Below, piece after piece: positions 22,578-32,583 of a stretch of 64,000 nt of DNA. This DNA is from Adiantum capillus-veneris (lineage: Eukaryota; Streptophyta; Polypodiopsida; Polypodiales; Pteridaceae): NCBI GenBank assembly GCA_014529385.2, contig CM043970.1:62421496-62485495 (forward strand). The letters are read 5' to 3'. The translations under genes were made by a program, and so were the position numbers. Under the pieces are notes generated by a model. It was not told the origin of the DNA and made no database searches. It saw only the letters and a list, made by a program, of their open reading frames with translations. Numbering within the stretch: the stretch's first letter is position 1; each line of letters begins with the position of its first letter.

Positions 22578-24593
22578 TCAACCAATTCCCATTTTTGGTT
22601 GCGATGTAGTGAGTCCATCTTCACTTGCATGCTCTCCAGAATCTGAGATCAAGAGATGGTTGAAGGAAGGAACAAACCTTTCTGGAGGTCTACTTGCTCT
22701 TGTACATCTTCGGGGAATAGGTTGAGGCTCCTCATTTGGTTGACGTTGTTGCACATTGTCACCGTTTGCAGTCCTTGAGTCTTCCCCATCCTCAAGCTCC
22801 ATGTACTCATCACCTGTTTCTTTTGTTTGATTTCTTTCCAAGTAATCTTTGTACATATTTTGTTCGTTAAAAATTACATCCCTACTCCTTAAGATTTTAC
22901 CATCTTCAGGATTCCATAGGCGATACCCAAAGTCACCTTCTCCATAGCCAATGAAGAAACACTTTTTAGACTTTGCATCTAGCTTTGATCTTAGGCTTCT
23001 ATCTATGTGCATGAAAGCCTCACAACCAAACACATTGAGAAATGCATAATTCACCGGTTTACCTGTCCATGCCTCTTCTGGAACTCCCCCATCCAATGCC
23101 GTTGAGGGTGACCGATTGATTAAGTACACAGACGTACTTACAGCTTCCGCCCAAAGCTCAAGCGGTAGGCCTGCATGTAGCTGCATGCTTCGTGCTCGCT
23201 CCATGATTGTCCTGTTCATCCTTTTCGAAATACCATTTTGTTGAGGTGTCCTTGGGGTTGTCCTTTGCCTCCGAATGCCATTGCTAGCACAAAAGCTTTC
23301 AAAAGCTTGGCTGCAATATTCGCCTCCATTGTCGGATCTGAGGCATTTAACCTTGGTACCCGTTTCATTCTCCACAAAGGCTTTCCACCTTTGAAATATG
23401 GAAAATACATCGGATTTATTCTTCATGACATAAACCCATGTTTTTCTAGTCGCATCGTCTATGAATGTTACATAGTACAATGAGCCACCAAGTGATGGTG
23501 TACTTGCAGGACCCCAAACATCAGAATGAACCAACTCAAGTTTTTTATTTTTTCTTTCATTTCCTGATTTTTGAAATTTTACCCTCTTTTGTTTACCATA
23601 AACACAATCTTCACAGAACTCTAAGTCCACTTCTTTCAAACCTGGTAGAAGCTTCTTTGTTTGAAGGATTTGCATTCCTTTGGCACTCATATGCCCAAGT
23701 CGGTAGTGCCACACCATACTGTCAACTTCTATAGTTGTTGCACAAGCTGAAGGTTGCGTGCTAACAGTACACAAGTAAAGTGTACCGACTTTTTCTCCCT
23801 TGGCAACCACCAAAGATCCCTTTGAGATCTTCCACCGTTTGTTTCCGAATGCAATGTTATGACCTTCATTGTCCAATTGTCCTGTAGAGATCAAATTTTT
23901 GCGAAGAGAAGGAACATGCCTAACATCTTTAAGCTTCCATTCATTTCCGTTATCAGTTTTGACAGAAACTGTACCTTTGCTGACAATTTCACAAGCTTCA
24001 TCATCTCCCAAGTATACATACCCAAAATTATCTTTGGTGTAGTCTTGGAAATGTTGCTTGTGTGGTGTCGCATGGAATGAAGCCCCGGAATCTACTATCC
24101 AAGAATTAGACACATTGTCTAATGAGAAAATTAGAGCATCTTGCTTTACTTTACCTGCCACATTGGCCTCCGATGTTGGCTTGTTGTTTTGAGACTCTGT
24201 CTCCTTCTTCTTCTTGGACCAGCAATCTTTCTTGACGTGGCCCTTCTTGCCGCAGTTCCAACATTCAAGAACTGACTTTATGCGTGACTTGCTCCGCCTT
24301 GAGCGATCACGACCCTTTTGGTTTTTGAACCTCTCCTTAGGCCTTCCTCTTGTTTCCACTGACAGTGCAGCACTTGATGATTCTCCTGTGCTTCTCGTTC
24401 GTATTTCCTCGTTTAGGAGAACACCCACAACATCATCAAACTTAAGAGTATTTGTGCCAGAAATAGAATTACTTACAGCCATCACAAGGCTATCCCAACT
24501 ATCCGGTAGAGATGATAGTATAAGGAGAGCTCGCACTTCGTCATCGAAATTGATTTTCACTGATCGAAGTTGACTTATGTTTGTGTTAGTCAT
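22578..24593 (-). pseudogene. Copia gag C-terminus, protease and integrase
   Basis: A 671-residue open frame. It begins in the gag C-terminal half (FDDEVRALLILSSLP), has a zinc knuckle CWNCGKKGHVKKDC (111-124), protease WIVDSGASFHAT (DSGAS 168-172), the integrase HHCC domain (HYRLGH 296-301, CEDC 327-330) and the rve core with HSDVWGP (D358) and RSDNGGEY (D421). The third catalytic residue, expected at 457 in the family's QQNG-[VI]-[AS]-E-R, is Lys (QQNGISKR), which should abolish integration. The frame is lost near 22,650 just before the RT block. The gag start lies in another frame upstream. Confidence 0.9.
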
Positions 24594-24969
24594 TTAGGTG
24601 TTCTGCAACTGAACCATTCTCTGCCATCTTTAGATTGAACAAGCGCTTCATAAGAAATACCTAATTGGATGTCGATGGTTTCTCGTAGAAGTCGTCAAGT
24701 GACTTCATCAAGTCCTCCATGGTCTTCATCTCCGAAACATTGAAGGCAACTGTTGACGCCAAGCTTAACCGGTTTGTTCCCAGTGCCTTTCGATCAAGGA
24801 CAATCCATGCTTCATCTGCCATTGTTGCGGGCTTCTTCGCAAGACCGCCTAGTGGCAAATAGAGGTCCTTCTGGTAGAGATAGTCTTCAATCTGCATCTT
24901 CCAATGTTGGTAGTTTTTGCCGTTGAACTTCTCAATCTTGAGCTTCCCTTCCTCCGCCATAACTCCCAC
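24578..24969 (-). pseudogene. Copia gag N-terminal part
   Basis: ATG at 24,969 starts MGVMAEEGKLKIEKFNGKN-Y-HWK, the conserved gag opening (FxGxNYxxWK), then LDDFYEKPSTSN and a stop at 24,661. The family continues SN-[KR]-VFLMKRLFNLKM, which is present just after the stop (24,578-24,660). The gag is therefore split by one stop and one frame change before it meets the pol frame. Confidence 0.85.
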
Positions 24970-25019
24970 TCAATTCAAGGAATCCTTTCCTTGAGATAAT
25001 TTAGCTACGAGCAAACCTT

Positions 25020-25031
25020 GCTCTGATACCA
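25020..25031 (-). promoter_or_regulatory. Copia primer-binding site (initiator Met tRNA)
   Basis: TGGTATCAGAGC on the minus strand, two bases inside the 5' LTR. This is the standard plant copia site. Confidence 0.95.
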
Positions 25032-25033
25032 GT

Positions 25034-25118
25034 TGTTAGGAAATAAGACGTAGCTAAATAGATATTTGAGTAGATTACTTAATGGAGAGAGATAGATTTC
25101 ACACACAAGAGATTATAG

Positions 25119-25163
<45 letters not shown>

Positions 25164-25734
25164 CACGATATACGTGGTTCACCCAATGTGGGCTACGTCC
25201 ACGGGAAAGCAGCCACTCAATGGCTTTAGCACTTCAAAAGAAGAAGTAGTTTACAAAGGGATTAAACCCTTGATAGAGCTCCCGCCTTGCTTCACTCTCA
25301 CCACCTCACACTCACCTTGTTGCATCAACTTCACACTATGAAATGTGTGTAGAAATGGCCGCCTTTTATAGGCCAAAAGGGATGCCCTCTCTTATGAGAG
25401 GCAGCCATGTGTAGCCGCCCTTGTGTGAATAAGTCCAAATCGGATCCTCCAATCCGCCCATGTGTGGCCGCCCTTGAGAAGACAAGTCCGCTTTTGAATT
25501 CGGCCACCGGCCACCGGCCAACCGACCGGTTGTTTTCCGACCACTTTCCGGCCGCCGTCCGGCCATAATATTCCAGCGAAAAAGAATATTCCGGCGAAAT
25601 TGTCCGTGAAAATTTTGGTTTCCGGTGAATGATTTTCCTTCACACACGATGGCTTCTCCTCATAATGGGGGCCTTACAAATGTGCGCTTTTACCACAGAA
25701 AATTACAAGGGTAAATCAGGCTCCATACTTAACA
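25034..25734 (-). repeat. Copia 5' LTR
   Basis: 701 bp, TGTTAGG...CTTAACA. It includes a (GA)n tract at 25,122-25,159 and a TATA box on the minus strand (CCTATAAAAGG, 25,362-25,372), the expected promoter of the element. Confidence 0.93.
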
Positions 25735-25752
25735 GTCCATACTTATCTATCA

Positions 25753-26184
25753 TTAGAACTTGCACTCCCTGGTCATCTGTGTTGTGAAGGCATAGAGGTT
25801 CTTGTAGTCTTTCAACTCTTCAATGATGGTATTTAAACATCTATAGAAGTTGTTTTGATCCCTAATAGGTAACCTATAAAGGCCATCATAAGTGTAATCC
25901 GTTAGAACTCTTGTGGCTTCATTGGTTTTGATGAACCTCACGTTAGGTTTGTTGATTAGAGGATGCTTCTCCTCTAAGTCTCCAGCAATTTCCACTTTTG
26001 CTCTTCCAAACTCCCGCATTTTAGTTGATTGGTTTGGCTTCCAGTGAGCTACATGATCACTTGAAAAATATCCATGAGCCATGCCTTGAGGTTTGGCTTG
26101 ATATGATTGATAAGCCTCATGGTCTTGTCTCAATCCTCTTGTTATAGGTGTTGCAGTATTTCCGGCTGTTTGTGTAGGTGTCAT
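25753..26184 (-). CDS. ORF1 of giant element, 143-residue protein of unknown function
   Basis: ATG at 26,184 opens MTPTQTAGNTATP. The product is soluble with mixed charge, no membrane segment, no zinc ligand pattern and no family I recognise. Its C-terminal half is helical (NNFYRCLNTIIEELKDYKNL). It ends at three consecutive in-frame stops (TAA TGA TAG). Once the nested copia is removed, about 80 bases separate it from the gag-protease ATG, so it would be the first cistron of the genomic RNA. It might be a displaced gag N-terminus or an accessory protein; neither can be decided here. Confidence 0.55.
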   Translation of the reverse strand: MTPTQTAGNTATPITRGLRQDHEAYQSYQAKPQGMAHGYFSSDHVAHWKPNQSTKMREFGRAKVEIAGDLEEKHPLINKPNVRFIKTNEATRVLTDYTYDGLYRLPIRDQNNFYRCLNTIIEELKDYKNLYAFTTQMTRECKF

Positions 26185-28756
26185 AGCTCTGAGTTGAGTG
26201 GGAAACCCTAATTATAGATGAGTTTTCATGTTTAAGCCTCACTCGATACTCTCAAGATGGTCCTTAATAAGAACACCTTGGCTTAGTGTACACAATGCCT
26301 TTTTGCCCTTGGTCAAGTCTCTAAAAAGTCAGGAATTTGTGACTTTTTTGGTCTCTGGACACTGGTTTTGGGGTACCCTAAAAGTTTGGAATTAGGAAAC
26401 CTAGAAAAATTCAGCTATAAAACCAAAACTTGTGCTATTTCCCGCAAGCTTTCTTCCTAGCTATACCTGACTCAATTTGGAGTTGTCTATCAAAAGTTAG
26501 AGCACTTTTGGTGAACTGCTCCTGAAACAACACTCAAAACAGTCTCAGGACCAGAACACAGGAACTTTGGCTTGTATCTTGGCTTCCAGAGGGTATTTTT
26601 CACTCAAACTTGAGATTTGGGATGTACTCAAGTAGGTCTACAAACTTATGAAGTCAGATACCCCCACTATGTAGAGGTACACCGATCACGATCGTTGATT
26701 CCATGTCACAGATTTGGAAGATTTTTGCACATTAGCTAGCCCTTGATGTCTTGATACCAAGTGTCTCTGTATTTTTTAATTTGGAGATGTTTTGACCAAT
26801 GAAAACCCAAATCCCAGGTGGTTCTGCGGTTATTGGCTTGATTGTGTAAATGGGACTTTTGACCACTTTCTTGCTCCTTTTGGAAAATATGTTGCACTAG
26901 ATGTCAGCTACCTACTCATAAATTTTCAGTCGAAAATGTCACTGGGGTACACCGATCGCGATCGTAGTTCCAGCTCCTTTTTGCATGAAATTTTAGGAGT
27001 TGATAGACATGGGTATGATTAGTTTATTCCCAAACCCACTTTGCATTTGGATCACAAAAACTTGAATTTTCTCAAAATTTTGGTCTGAAGGATCAGTGAT
27101 CAGTGTTTGCCCTATTTGACAACTGTCTTTTGGTTTTTTGACCCTGGTTCTTTTGAGAAAGTTGTTTGTCTAGTTATCAGCTACCTACTCACAAATTTTC
27201 AACTCAAAATGTCAGTATGGTACACCGATCGCGATCGTACTTTTGAGCCCAAATTGGATGAAACTTGTGGATATGGTAGACAATGATGTGTACAGTCTAC
27301 TCCCCAAATCTTTTTGAATTTGGACAAGAAAAAGTCATGTTTTCACCAGATCTTGGTCTGTTGCAGTGGTTTTCTGTCTGTCTGCTATTTTTGGCTATTT
27401 TGGTCACTTTTTTGAATTTTGAAAACTCCTGCTATCTTATATAACCTAGGTGTATGTGTGGGTAAAGTCTGGTCAAAATCTGGCACTGAGGTACACTGAT
27501 CGCGATCGTAGTTTGGAGCCCAAATTGGATGAAACTTCACCAGCTTGTTCACTAGGCTATTTTAAGACTACCTGCCAAATCTTTTTGTATTTGGACTCAA
27601 AAAAGTCAAGAATTTACAGTTTCTTGGTCTGAAGTGCCTGATTTCTTGAATCTGTCAATTTGACTTGATTTTGGTGTTTGTTTTGGGAAATGAAAGCTAT
27701 TTGGGATTGTCCTATGTATAGGCTATCCCTCTGTATGCTTTCTTCTCAGTTTTGATGTGTTTTGGTCTACTGAAAGTCAATTTCTATGTCAGTTTAGCAA
27801 TTTTTTACTCGCATCTGTATTCAGTGGTTTTGACCTGTTTTTTGTGGTTTTTGACCCTAAGTCCTTTAGAATTTTATGTTTGTATACACTTGAGGATCCC
27901 ACATATGAAATCTGGTCAAAATCTGGGACTGAGGTACACGGATCGCGATTGTAGTTCTGAGCCCAAATTAGACCAAATTTGGCATGCTTGTAGACACTGA
28001 TGTTTTAAGGCTATCCCCTAAGTCTTTTTGCATTTGGATCACCAAAAGTCAAGATTTTACAGTTTCTGGGTCTGTCAGGCTAGTTCTACCCAAGTGGCCT
28101 GATTTCCTTGATTTTTGATGTTTTTGGGTATGGTTGCTTTAGACAAACTTGTTTAGAATCTGATCAGGAAGGCACATGTCAAATTTTGTACAATTCTGAC
28201 ACTGAGGTACACCGATCGCGATCGTAGTACCTGTGCCAAATCTGATGAAATTTTGTCTGCTCCCTCTGACAAGTGTTTTCCAGCGTTTGGTGCTACCACT
28301 TTGTGATTTGAATCAATTTCAGCTCTGTTTGGTCAGATTTTCAAAATTTCAGAGTCTTATGGCCTTTTTGCCAAAGTTATGGTTTTCTGGTTTCTCGACT
28401 CTAACTTTTACCCCAAATCTGAGTGGAATGTGATTTACTTATCCTACTCCTAAGTACAGAAATGAAAGAACATAAGAAAATGAATCAAACAAAACAAAGA
28501 GGATAAAAAACGGATGATGGATCAATACTCAATCGATACAAAGAAATTTGAAGAGAAAAAATGCTTAAAGCAACCTCACTCACAACTCCCTATATCTCTC
28601 AAGAGTAGATCTAGCCAGTCCCCCGACCCTAGACTCTACTAAGCGCTAAACCCCTGTCTATATGCTTCACTGAAATGTAAATGGAATGGAAATGATTTTT
28701 TGGAACAATAAGAAAACTTTGAATACGCACTCGGTCACTCATCACCTAAGATTCAT
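26185..28756 (-). other. Long untranslated leader of the giant element
   Basis: About 2.57 kb between primer site and ORF1 without a supported ORF. The primer-proximal part carries the ~271-bp repeat array; the rest (26,185-26,650) is unique here. Such leaders usually hold packaging signals. Confidence 0.75.
26674..28230. repeat. Leader array: ~271-bp repeats with palindrome CGATCGCGATCG
   Basis: The core GGTACACYGATCGCGATCGT occurs at 26,683, 26,953, 27,226, 27,497, 27,940 and 28,213 (first base of the 12-bp palindrome region). Spacings are 270, 273, 271, 443 and 273 bp. Flanking text also repeats, for example GCCCAAATTGGATGAAACTT after three cores and CTACCTACTCAYAAATTTTC before two. The core also occurs in both LTRs (12,703 and 29,111). 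CGATCGCGATCG is a perfect palindrome. Confidence 0.88.
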
Positions 28757-28774
28757 TCCCCAGCAACGGCGCCA
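28757..28774 (-). promoter_or_regulatory. Primer-binding site of giant element (tRNA-Asp)
   Basis: TGGCGCCGTTGCTGGGGA, one base from the 5' LTR. It is complementary, with one mismatch, to the 3' end of plant tRNA-Asp(GUC), the primer known for Athila-type elements. Confidence 0.92.
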
Positions 28775-28775
28775 A

Positions 28776-30004
28776 TGTTTGCAGGTCGCTGCGACGGACG
28801 TCCATAGCATAGCTCTCAAGCATCAACATAAAATTATCGATACAGCGGAAGCAACTCGGATGAAGCATAGAAACTCACTAGGGTGTCAATCCTAATGAAG
28901 TGAACCCGAAGAGATGCAACTACTAACTCTACAAGCAAATTGATCGCACTAAAGCCAAGTAATCTGCCTATGTCCTTCTACACAGCTCTACAGTCATCAC
29001 GCCCGTTCACCATGCAAATCATATCGGAATCGCACGAAACTTGAAGGGAAGCTACAAGGGACTATCAGGAACATATCCTATCACTGTCACAGCATTCTGG
29101 AGAGGTACAATGATCGCGATCGTTCGTCCCACAGTACGCAAAAACAGTAAACGAATGATCCTAAAGGGTCGTTTTTAGGTCCCTAAAGCCTCTCCTAGGG
29201 TCAAAACAACATAAAATACGCATATAAACTCTCAAAATAGCGATTTAAGGCCTAAACGGATGCGTTTGAAACCTTCAACGAATCTTGAATGCTTACACTT
29301 GAATGGAAGAGCACAGTAAGAGGAACACAATGCAAGAAACAAAACTGAATTTGGATTACCGTAGCCATAGAAGCGATGATTACATGGTGAAAGCATGTTA
29401 ACTTGTCGCGCTTTTTGTGCTAGTTAGCAGTTTCAAGTTAGTACATCTTCAAAAAGTTGGGCGTCCGGTAAATTTTTTACAAATAATATCAAATTTTTTC
29501 GGAGGTTGTACATTTGGATTCCTTGTTTCAAGTGCTTTCTATTGATATATCATATGTCATAGATCTTGGAGATGTAGCTCAAGTTATTGTACTAGTTAGC
29601 ATATATCAAAATTGTGCTAGTTAGCATTGTCCGGGACATGAAAAAGCATGACAGGTTAATATGCTTTCACCCTACAAATTGGAGCAAAGAGGTAGCTCTT
29701 TGTACGTAACACAGTAGTCCCTTATCTTCAAAAAATAATCTCCTTTTCCACTAAACTTAGTGTATTATATACCTAGGGATTTCTAAAGTGGCCGGCCGCC
29801 AACTTCTCATGGACCTTTACATACATCACTGGAAAAATTACATCTTTGACTCAGACTCGACATAGACGATTGACATTATGCTTTTACAGGGTTTGATGTA
29901 TTAAACATCGGAAAAATAATGTGACCACATCAAAACTTTGGCCGGCTGACCCAACGGGCGCCTTGGCTAGGTGGACACTTGTATGTTGTTATCACCTCCA
30001 AACA
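28776..30004 (-). repeat. 5' LTR of the giant element, with nested TIR element
   Basis: 1,229 bp including a 286-bp insertion at 29,386-29,671; otherwise colinear with 12,368-13,300. It contains the palindrome core at 29,111-29,122. A TATA-like TATATAAT on the minus strand (~29,763-29,771) is the best promoter candidate and is shared by both LTRs. Confidence 0.95.
29386..29671. mobile_element. Small TIR element (MITE-like) inside the LTR
   Basis: Ends are GGTGAAAGCATGTTAAC and its near-perfect inverse GTTAATATGCTTTCACC (16 of 17). TACA stands on both sides (29,381-29,384 and 29,673-29,676). The partner LTR at ~12,970 has the uninterrupted sequence with one TACA, so it is an empty site. No coding capacity. 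The superfamily is undetermined: the termini are not CACTA, and a 4-bp duplication is not typical of hAT or Mutator. Confidence 0.85.
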
Positions 30005-30009
30005 GAGGT
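30005..30009. repeat. Target site duplication GAGGT (right)
   Basis: Pairs with 12,363-12,367. Confidence 0.92.
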
Positions 30010-30600
30010 TTACATAGAATTCTCTCTATTTCTTTAAGCATTTCTCTTTTTTCCCATCATTGAATTGGTCATAAAATCCTTGGGCTCTGCATCTTTTCTA
30101 GTTGTATAGCATCTCATCACACTAGATTTGAGAACACATATGCTTTTGTGCCTCCTCTTTAGCCTAACCATTGTCATTGATAATTGGCTCTTGAGGCCAT
30201 GGTTGTGACCTTGGAGGATACCTTGCCTCATGGATGGGCTCTTTCCCTGGCAATGAGGCCTCTCTTCCACTTCACTTTGATGCTTTTTTATTTGTTATGA
30301 AGATTGTTGCTCTTCCTCTTCTTCTTTGCGAGCTTGTGCTTCTTCTTGCACCGCTTTGTTCACCCATTCTTTTTTAACATATTGCTTTGAGTACACAACA
30401 TAGATGGCTTTTGCATTGCGCAAAACATGTAGCTCAAGATGTACTCGACAAAGCAAGAGCAAGAAAACGTGTATGTGAGTGTGTCTGAAAACTACAATAT
30501 GGGCTTGTATAGTGTGAGAGAAGGATGGCACAGAGCTAGATGACACTTTGCAAGGTATCTCTTCCAATATTTGGCTCAAAACAAAAAGTATTTTGGCAAA
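30010..30600 (-). pseudogene. Coiled-coil protein relic, upstream part
   Basis: Minus-strand reading gives YSKQYVKKEWVNKAVQEEAQ followed by a Glu-rich run and a stop, then in another frame ARYPPRSQPWPQEPIINDNG and GFYDQFNDGKKREMLKEIE. It ends right at the giant element's target duplication. With 11,967-12,360 it may be one gene split by the insertion. Unrecognised and clearly broken by several stops. Confidence 0.35.
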
Positions 30601-30812
30601 AACTTAGGGTATTTCACTAGTCCATCCTTTCCCCACAAAATTGTCATTTCCAAAATTGCCATCTTACCTAGCTTTGCATTCTAACATGACCAGCAAGTTC
30701 CTTATGGTATGTACATCAACCCTACCATGTTGGACGCCATCAAAATTCAATTTTGATATGAAAACTCCAAATTTTATGTGTTAAAATTGCTTCTCTCTAG
30801 AATGTCCATTTT
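30601..30812. other. Short non-coding gap
   Basis: No feature seen between the coiled-coil relic and the MULE-like relic. Confidence 0.4.
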
Positions 30813-32000
30813 ATGGAACAAAGAAACGATGGACACTCATGGATTGAGTATGTTACGTGTAGTAATGATTGCTTCTCCGATGTTGTGTGCTTCAATAGAT
30901 GCCCACGTTGTGTGAATGTTGACTATTCTTTTTATTATAGGTCAAGCTTAAATAATGAGATGCAATGGAAAGGTCGTCTTTGTCGAAGCTTCCGAAAGGG
31001 GATGATTAGTATTAAAGATTTTTAAGACATAGCATGTGTGCATTGTGGTCAGATGCTAGAATGTGTGTCTACTTGTCATGTTGTGTTATATTATTGCATT
31101 CCAATGGAACATGAATGTACAACCATATGTGCATTCCATCTTGGTTATCATAATCATCCTTACAAAGAAGGGCAATGTTGTTCAAATGAGCGTATTGTCA
31201 TGGATAGATTGTGTGACCATGCATGTTAGAACCCATTCACCACTGCCAAGTTGTTAGAAACAACAATGGCTCAAGATATAATTATGGATAGGTTGGTGGG
31301 AGATGGATGTACTAATGCATTAGAGATAGGGGACGATGAATTTGTTGAATGCTAGAGTCTATTACACCTCTCTCAAACAAAAAGAGGATTAAAAGATGTT
31401 TAGAGTATGCTAACAAGTCTAAGAGCATTACAACAATGGGTCTAGAAGTTGTGCTTGAAATAAAGAGAAAATGCAGGTACCCGTATATTCATAGTGTTTT
31501 GTTCCTGGGCAATTAGCAGACAAACACTAGCCCCATGTCTTCAAGATGTCAACAAAAGGACTAGGAAGTGGCTTGGATTTGGTCAATTGAATGCGGCCAG
31601 AGGGGAATCTCCAGGACATGCGGATACACTTTGACCATGTACATAGGGTGTTTGGGTGGCCTACAAAGTTTGCACATGTTTACAACCCTTATGTTCATGA
31701 ACTCCTAAACGGTTTCCACTTGCGAGTTCAGTGTGCAGGATAAACATGCCCATATTGAATTTTGGAAGATGTTAAATGATGTCATAATGAAACATGGCTA
31801 TAATAAACCTGAATTTAGAGGCTTCATGGTGCCTGACAATACTAATGCAAACTGGGTTGGAATGCAAATTGTTTACTTTGGAGGGGCAAAAAAAAAAGAT
31901 GCCTGATAAAGAGAGATGTTTTGTCTTCCACTGGGAGCAAAGCATGGTGCATCAAGATAAAAGTCTAAGTCAGTCTCAAAGTACAATTGGCATGACTTGA
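30813..32000 (+). pseudogene. MULE-like transposase relic
   Basis: Plus-strand fragments in changing frames. 30,813-31,022 (WIEYVTCSNDCFSDVV, CPRC). 31,038-31,229 is a zinc-finger-like end C-x-x-x-x-CAFHLGYHNHPY, resembling FLYWCH-type fingers common in MULE proteins. 31,786-32,000 reads EFRGFMVPDNTNANWVGM, then, after a run of ten A that shifts the frame, DKERCFVFHWEQS. The order F-x-D...A...(C)-FHW-Q matches the end of a MULE transposase core. Intervening parts are full of stops. The family call is from memory of the motif order and is moderate at best. No terminal inverted repeats found. Confidence 0.45.
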
Positions 32001-32420
32001 TTGAGTGTATGATACAAAAAAGGAGTCAAAAGGGACTGCCTAGTACCGTTGTGAGGTACTAGCTCTCATGAGGGTTTTTGGAGATGTGCATCCATGTAGG
32101 AATAGTCCTTAACATCCCCCCTTCCACACCAGTCGGTGCCCCTGACAATTATAAAAGTAGATTCTGCGAGTGTGCTTGAATGTGGGTGGCTTTGATGAAT
32201 TCCACATGCCGTTGGAGATAGCAGGGTAGTAGCCACATATAAGCTTCATGCTAGGGCCAAAAGTGAGTGTTAATCATAGCCTCAAATGTTTGCATGTGGT
32301 GTGAGGCTAGATTGGACACCCTCAAATAGTAAACATAAATCTAGTAGGGTCATGGCCCAATCAGCAAATCATACTTTAGGTCAATGTTGGACGCATCCCC
32401 ATTGATATCCACTTTTGATG
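32001..32420. other. Unassigned non-coding stretch
   Basis: No supported ORF. Protein-like minus-strand readings are short and match no known domain. Confidence 0.35.
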
Positions 32421-32583
32421 CAAGTAGCCACCATTGTAGGATATGTCACAAAGATATGGTATGAGATATAGAAAATGGCAAGTGGCCACCACGACAGGAT
32501 CACAAAGATATGGTTTTGTAGAGCTATGAGATATAGAAAATGGCAATTGGCCACTAGTGCATGATCTATCACAAAGATATGGT
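32421..32583. repeat. Minisatellite, three units with CACAAAGATATGGT
   Basis: CACAAAGATATGGT recurs at 32,447, 32,501 and 32,570, together with GAGATATAGAAAATGGCAA and GGCCAC. Unit lengths are 54 and 69 bp. Confidence 0.8.

Larger units (their letters stand above)
19887..25734 (-). mobile_element. Nested Ty1/copia retrotransposon, full length, mutated
   Basis: Minus-strand element inserted between ORF1 and ORF2 of the giant element. LTRs lie at 19,887-21,076 and 25,034-25,734 (TGTTAGG...CTTAACA), with a Met-tRNA primer site at 25,020-25,031 and a polypurine tract at 21,077-21,091. The order gag, CCHC, protease, integrase, RT, RNase H defines Ty1/copia. The sequence style (GGTAVNWASKLQK, SLSTTEAEYVAMMEA) fits the Tork/Tnt1-like branch. 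Frameshifts in gag and before the RT, a TAA near the RT start and altered catalytic residues make it non-autonomous. Confidence 0.94.
12368..30004 (-). mobile_element. Giant RT-less LTR retroelement (gag-protease type)
   Basis: A complete LTR element in minus orientation: 5' LTR 28,776-30,004, tRNA-Asp primer site 28,757-28,774, ~2.6-kb leader, ORF1 25,753-26,184, gag-protease 16,115-19,834, ORF3 14,529-16,118, polypurine tract 13,301-13,313, 3' LTR 12,368-13,300. The ends are GAGGT-TGTTTG...CAAACA-GAGGT. About 17.6 kb long, or about 11.8 kb without the nested copia. No reverse transcriptase, RNase H or integrase is visible, so it must have moved using enzymes from another element. The primer site and size fit the Athila/Tat side of Ty3/gypsy. 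Its architecture resembles the described TR-GAG class of non-autonomous elements but with protease and two further ORFs. Confidence 0.93.

Noticed and set aside
26674-28230. Regular spacing suggested a CRISPR-like array
   Set aside because: Spacers of ~250 bp share sequence, the locus is a retroelement leader, and the host is a plant.
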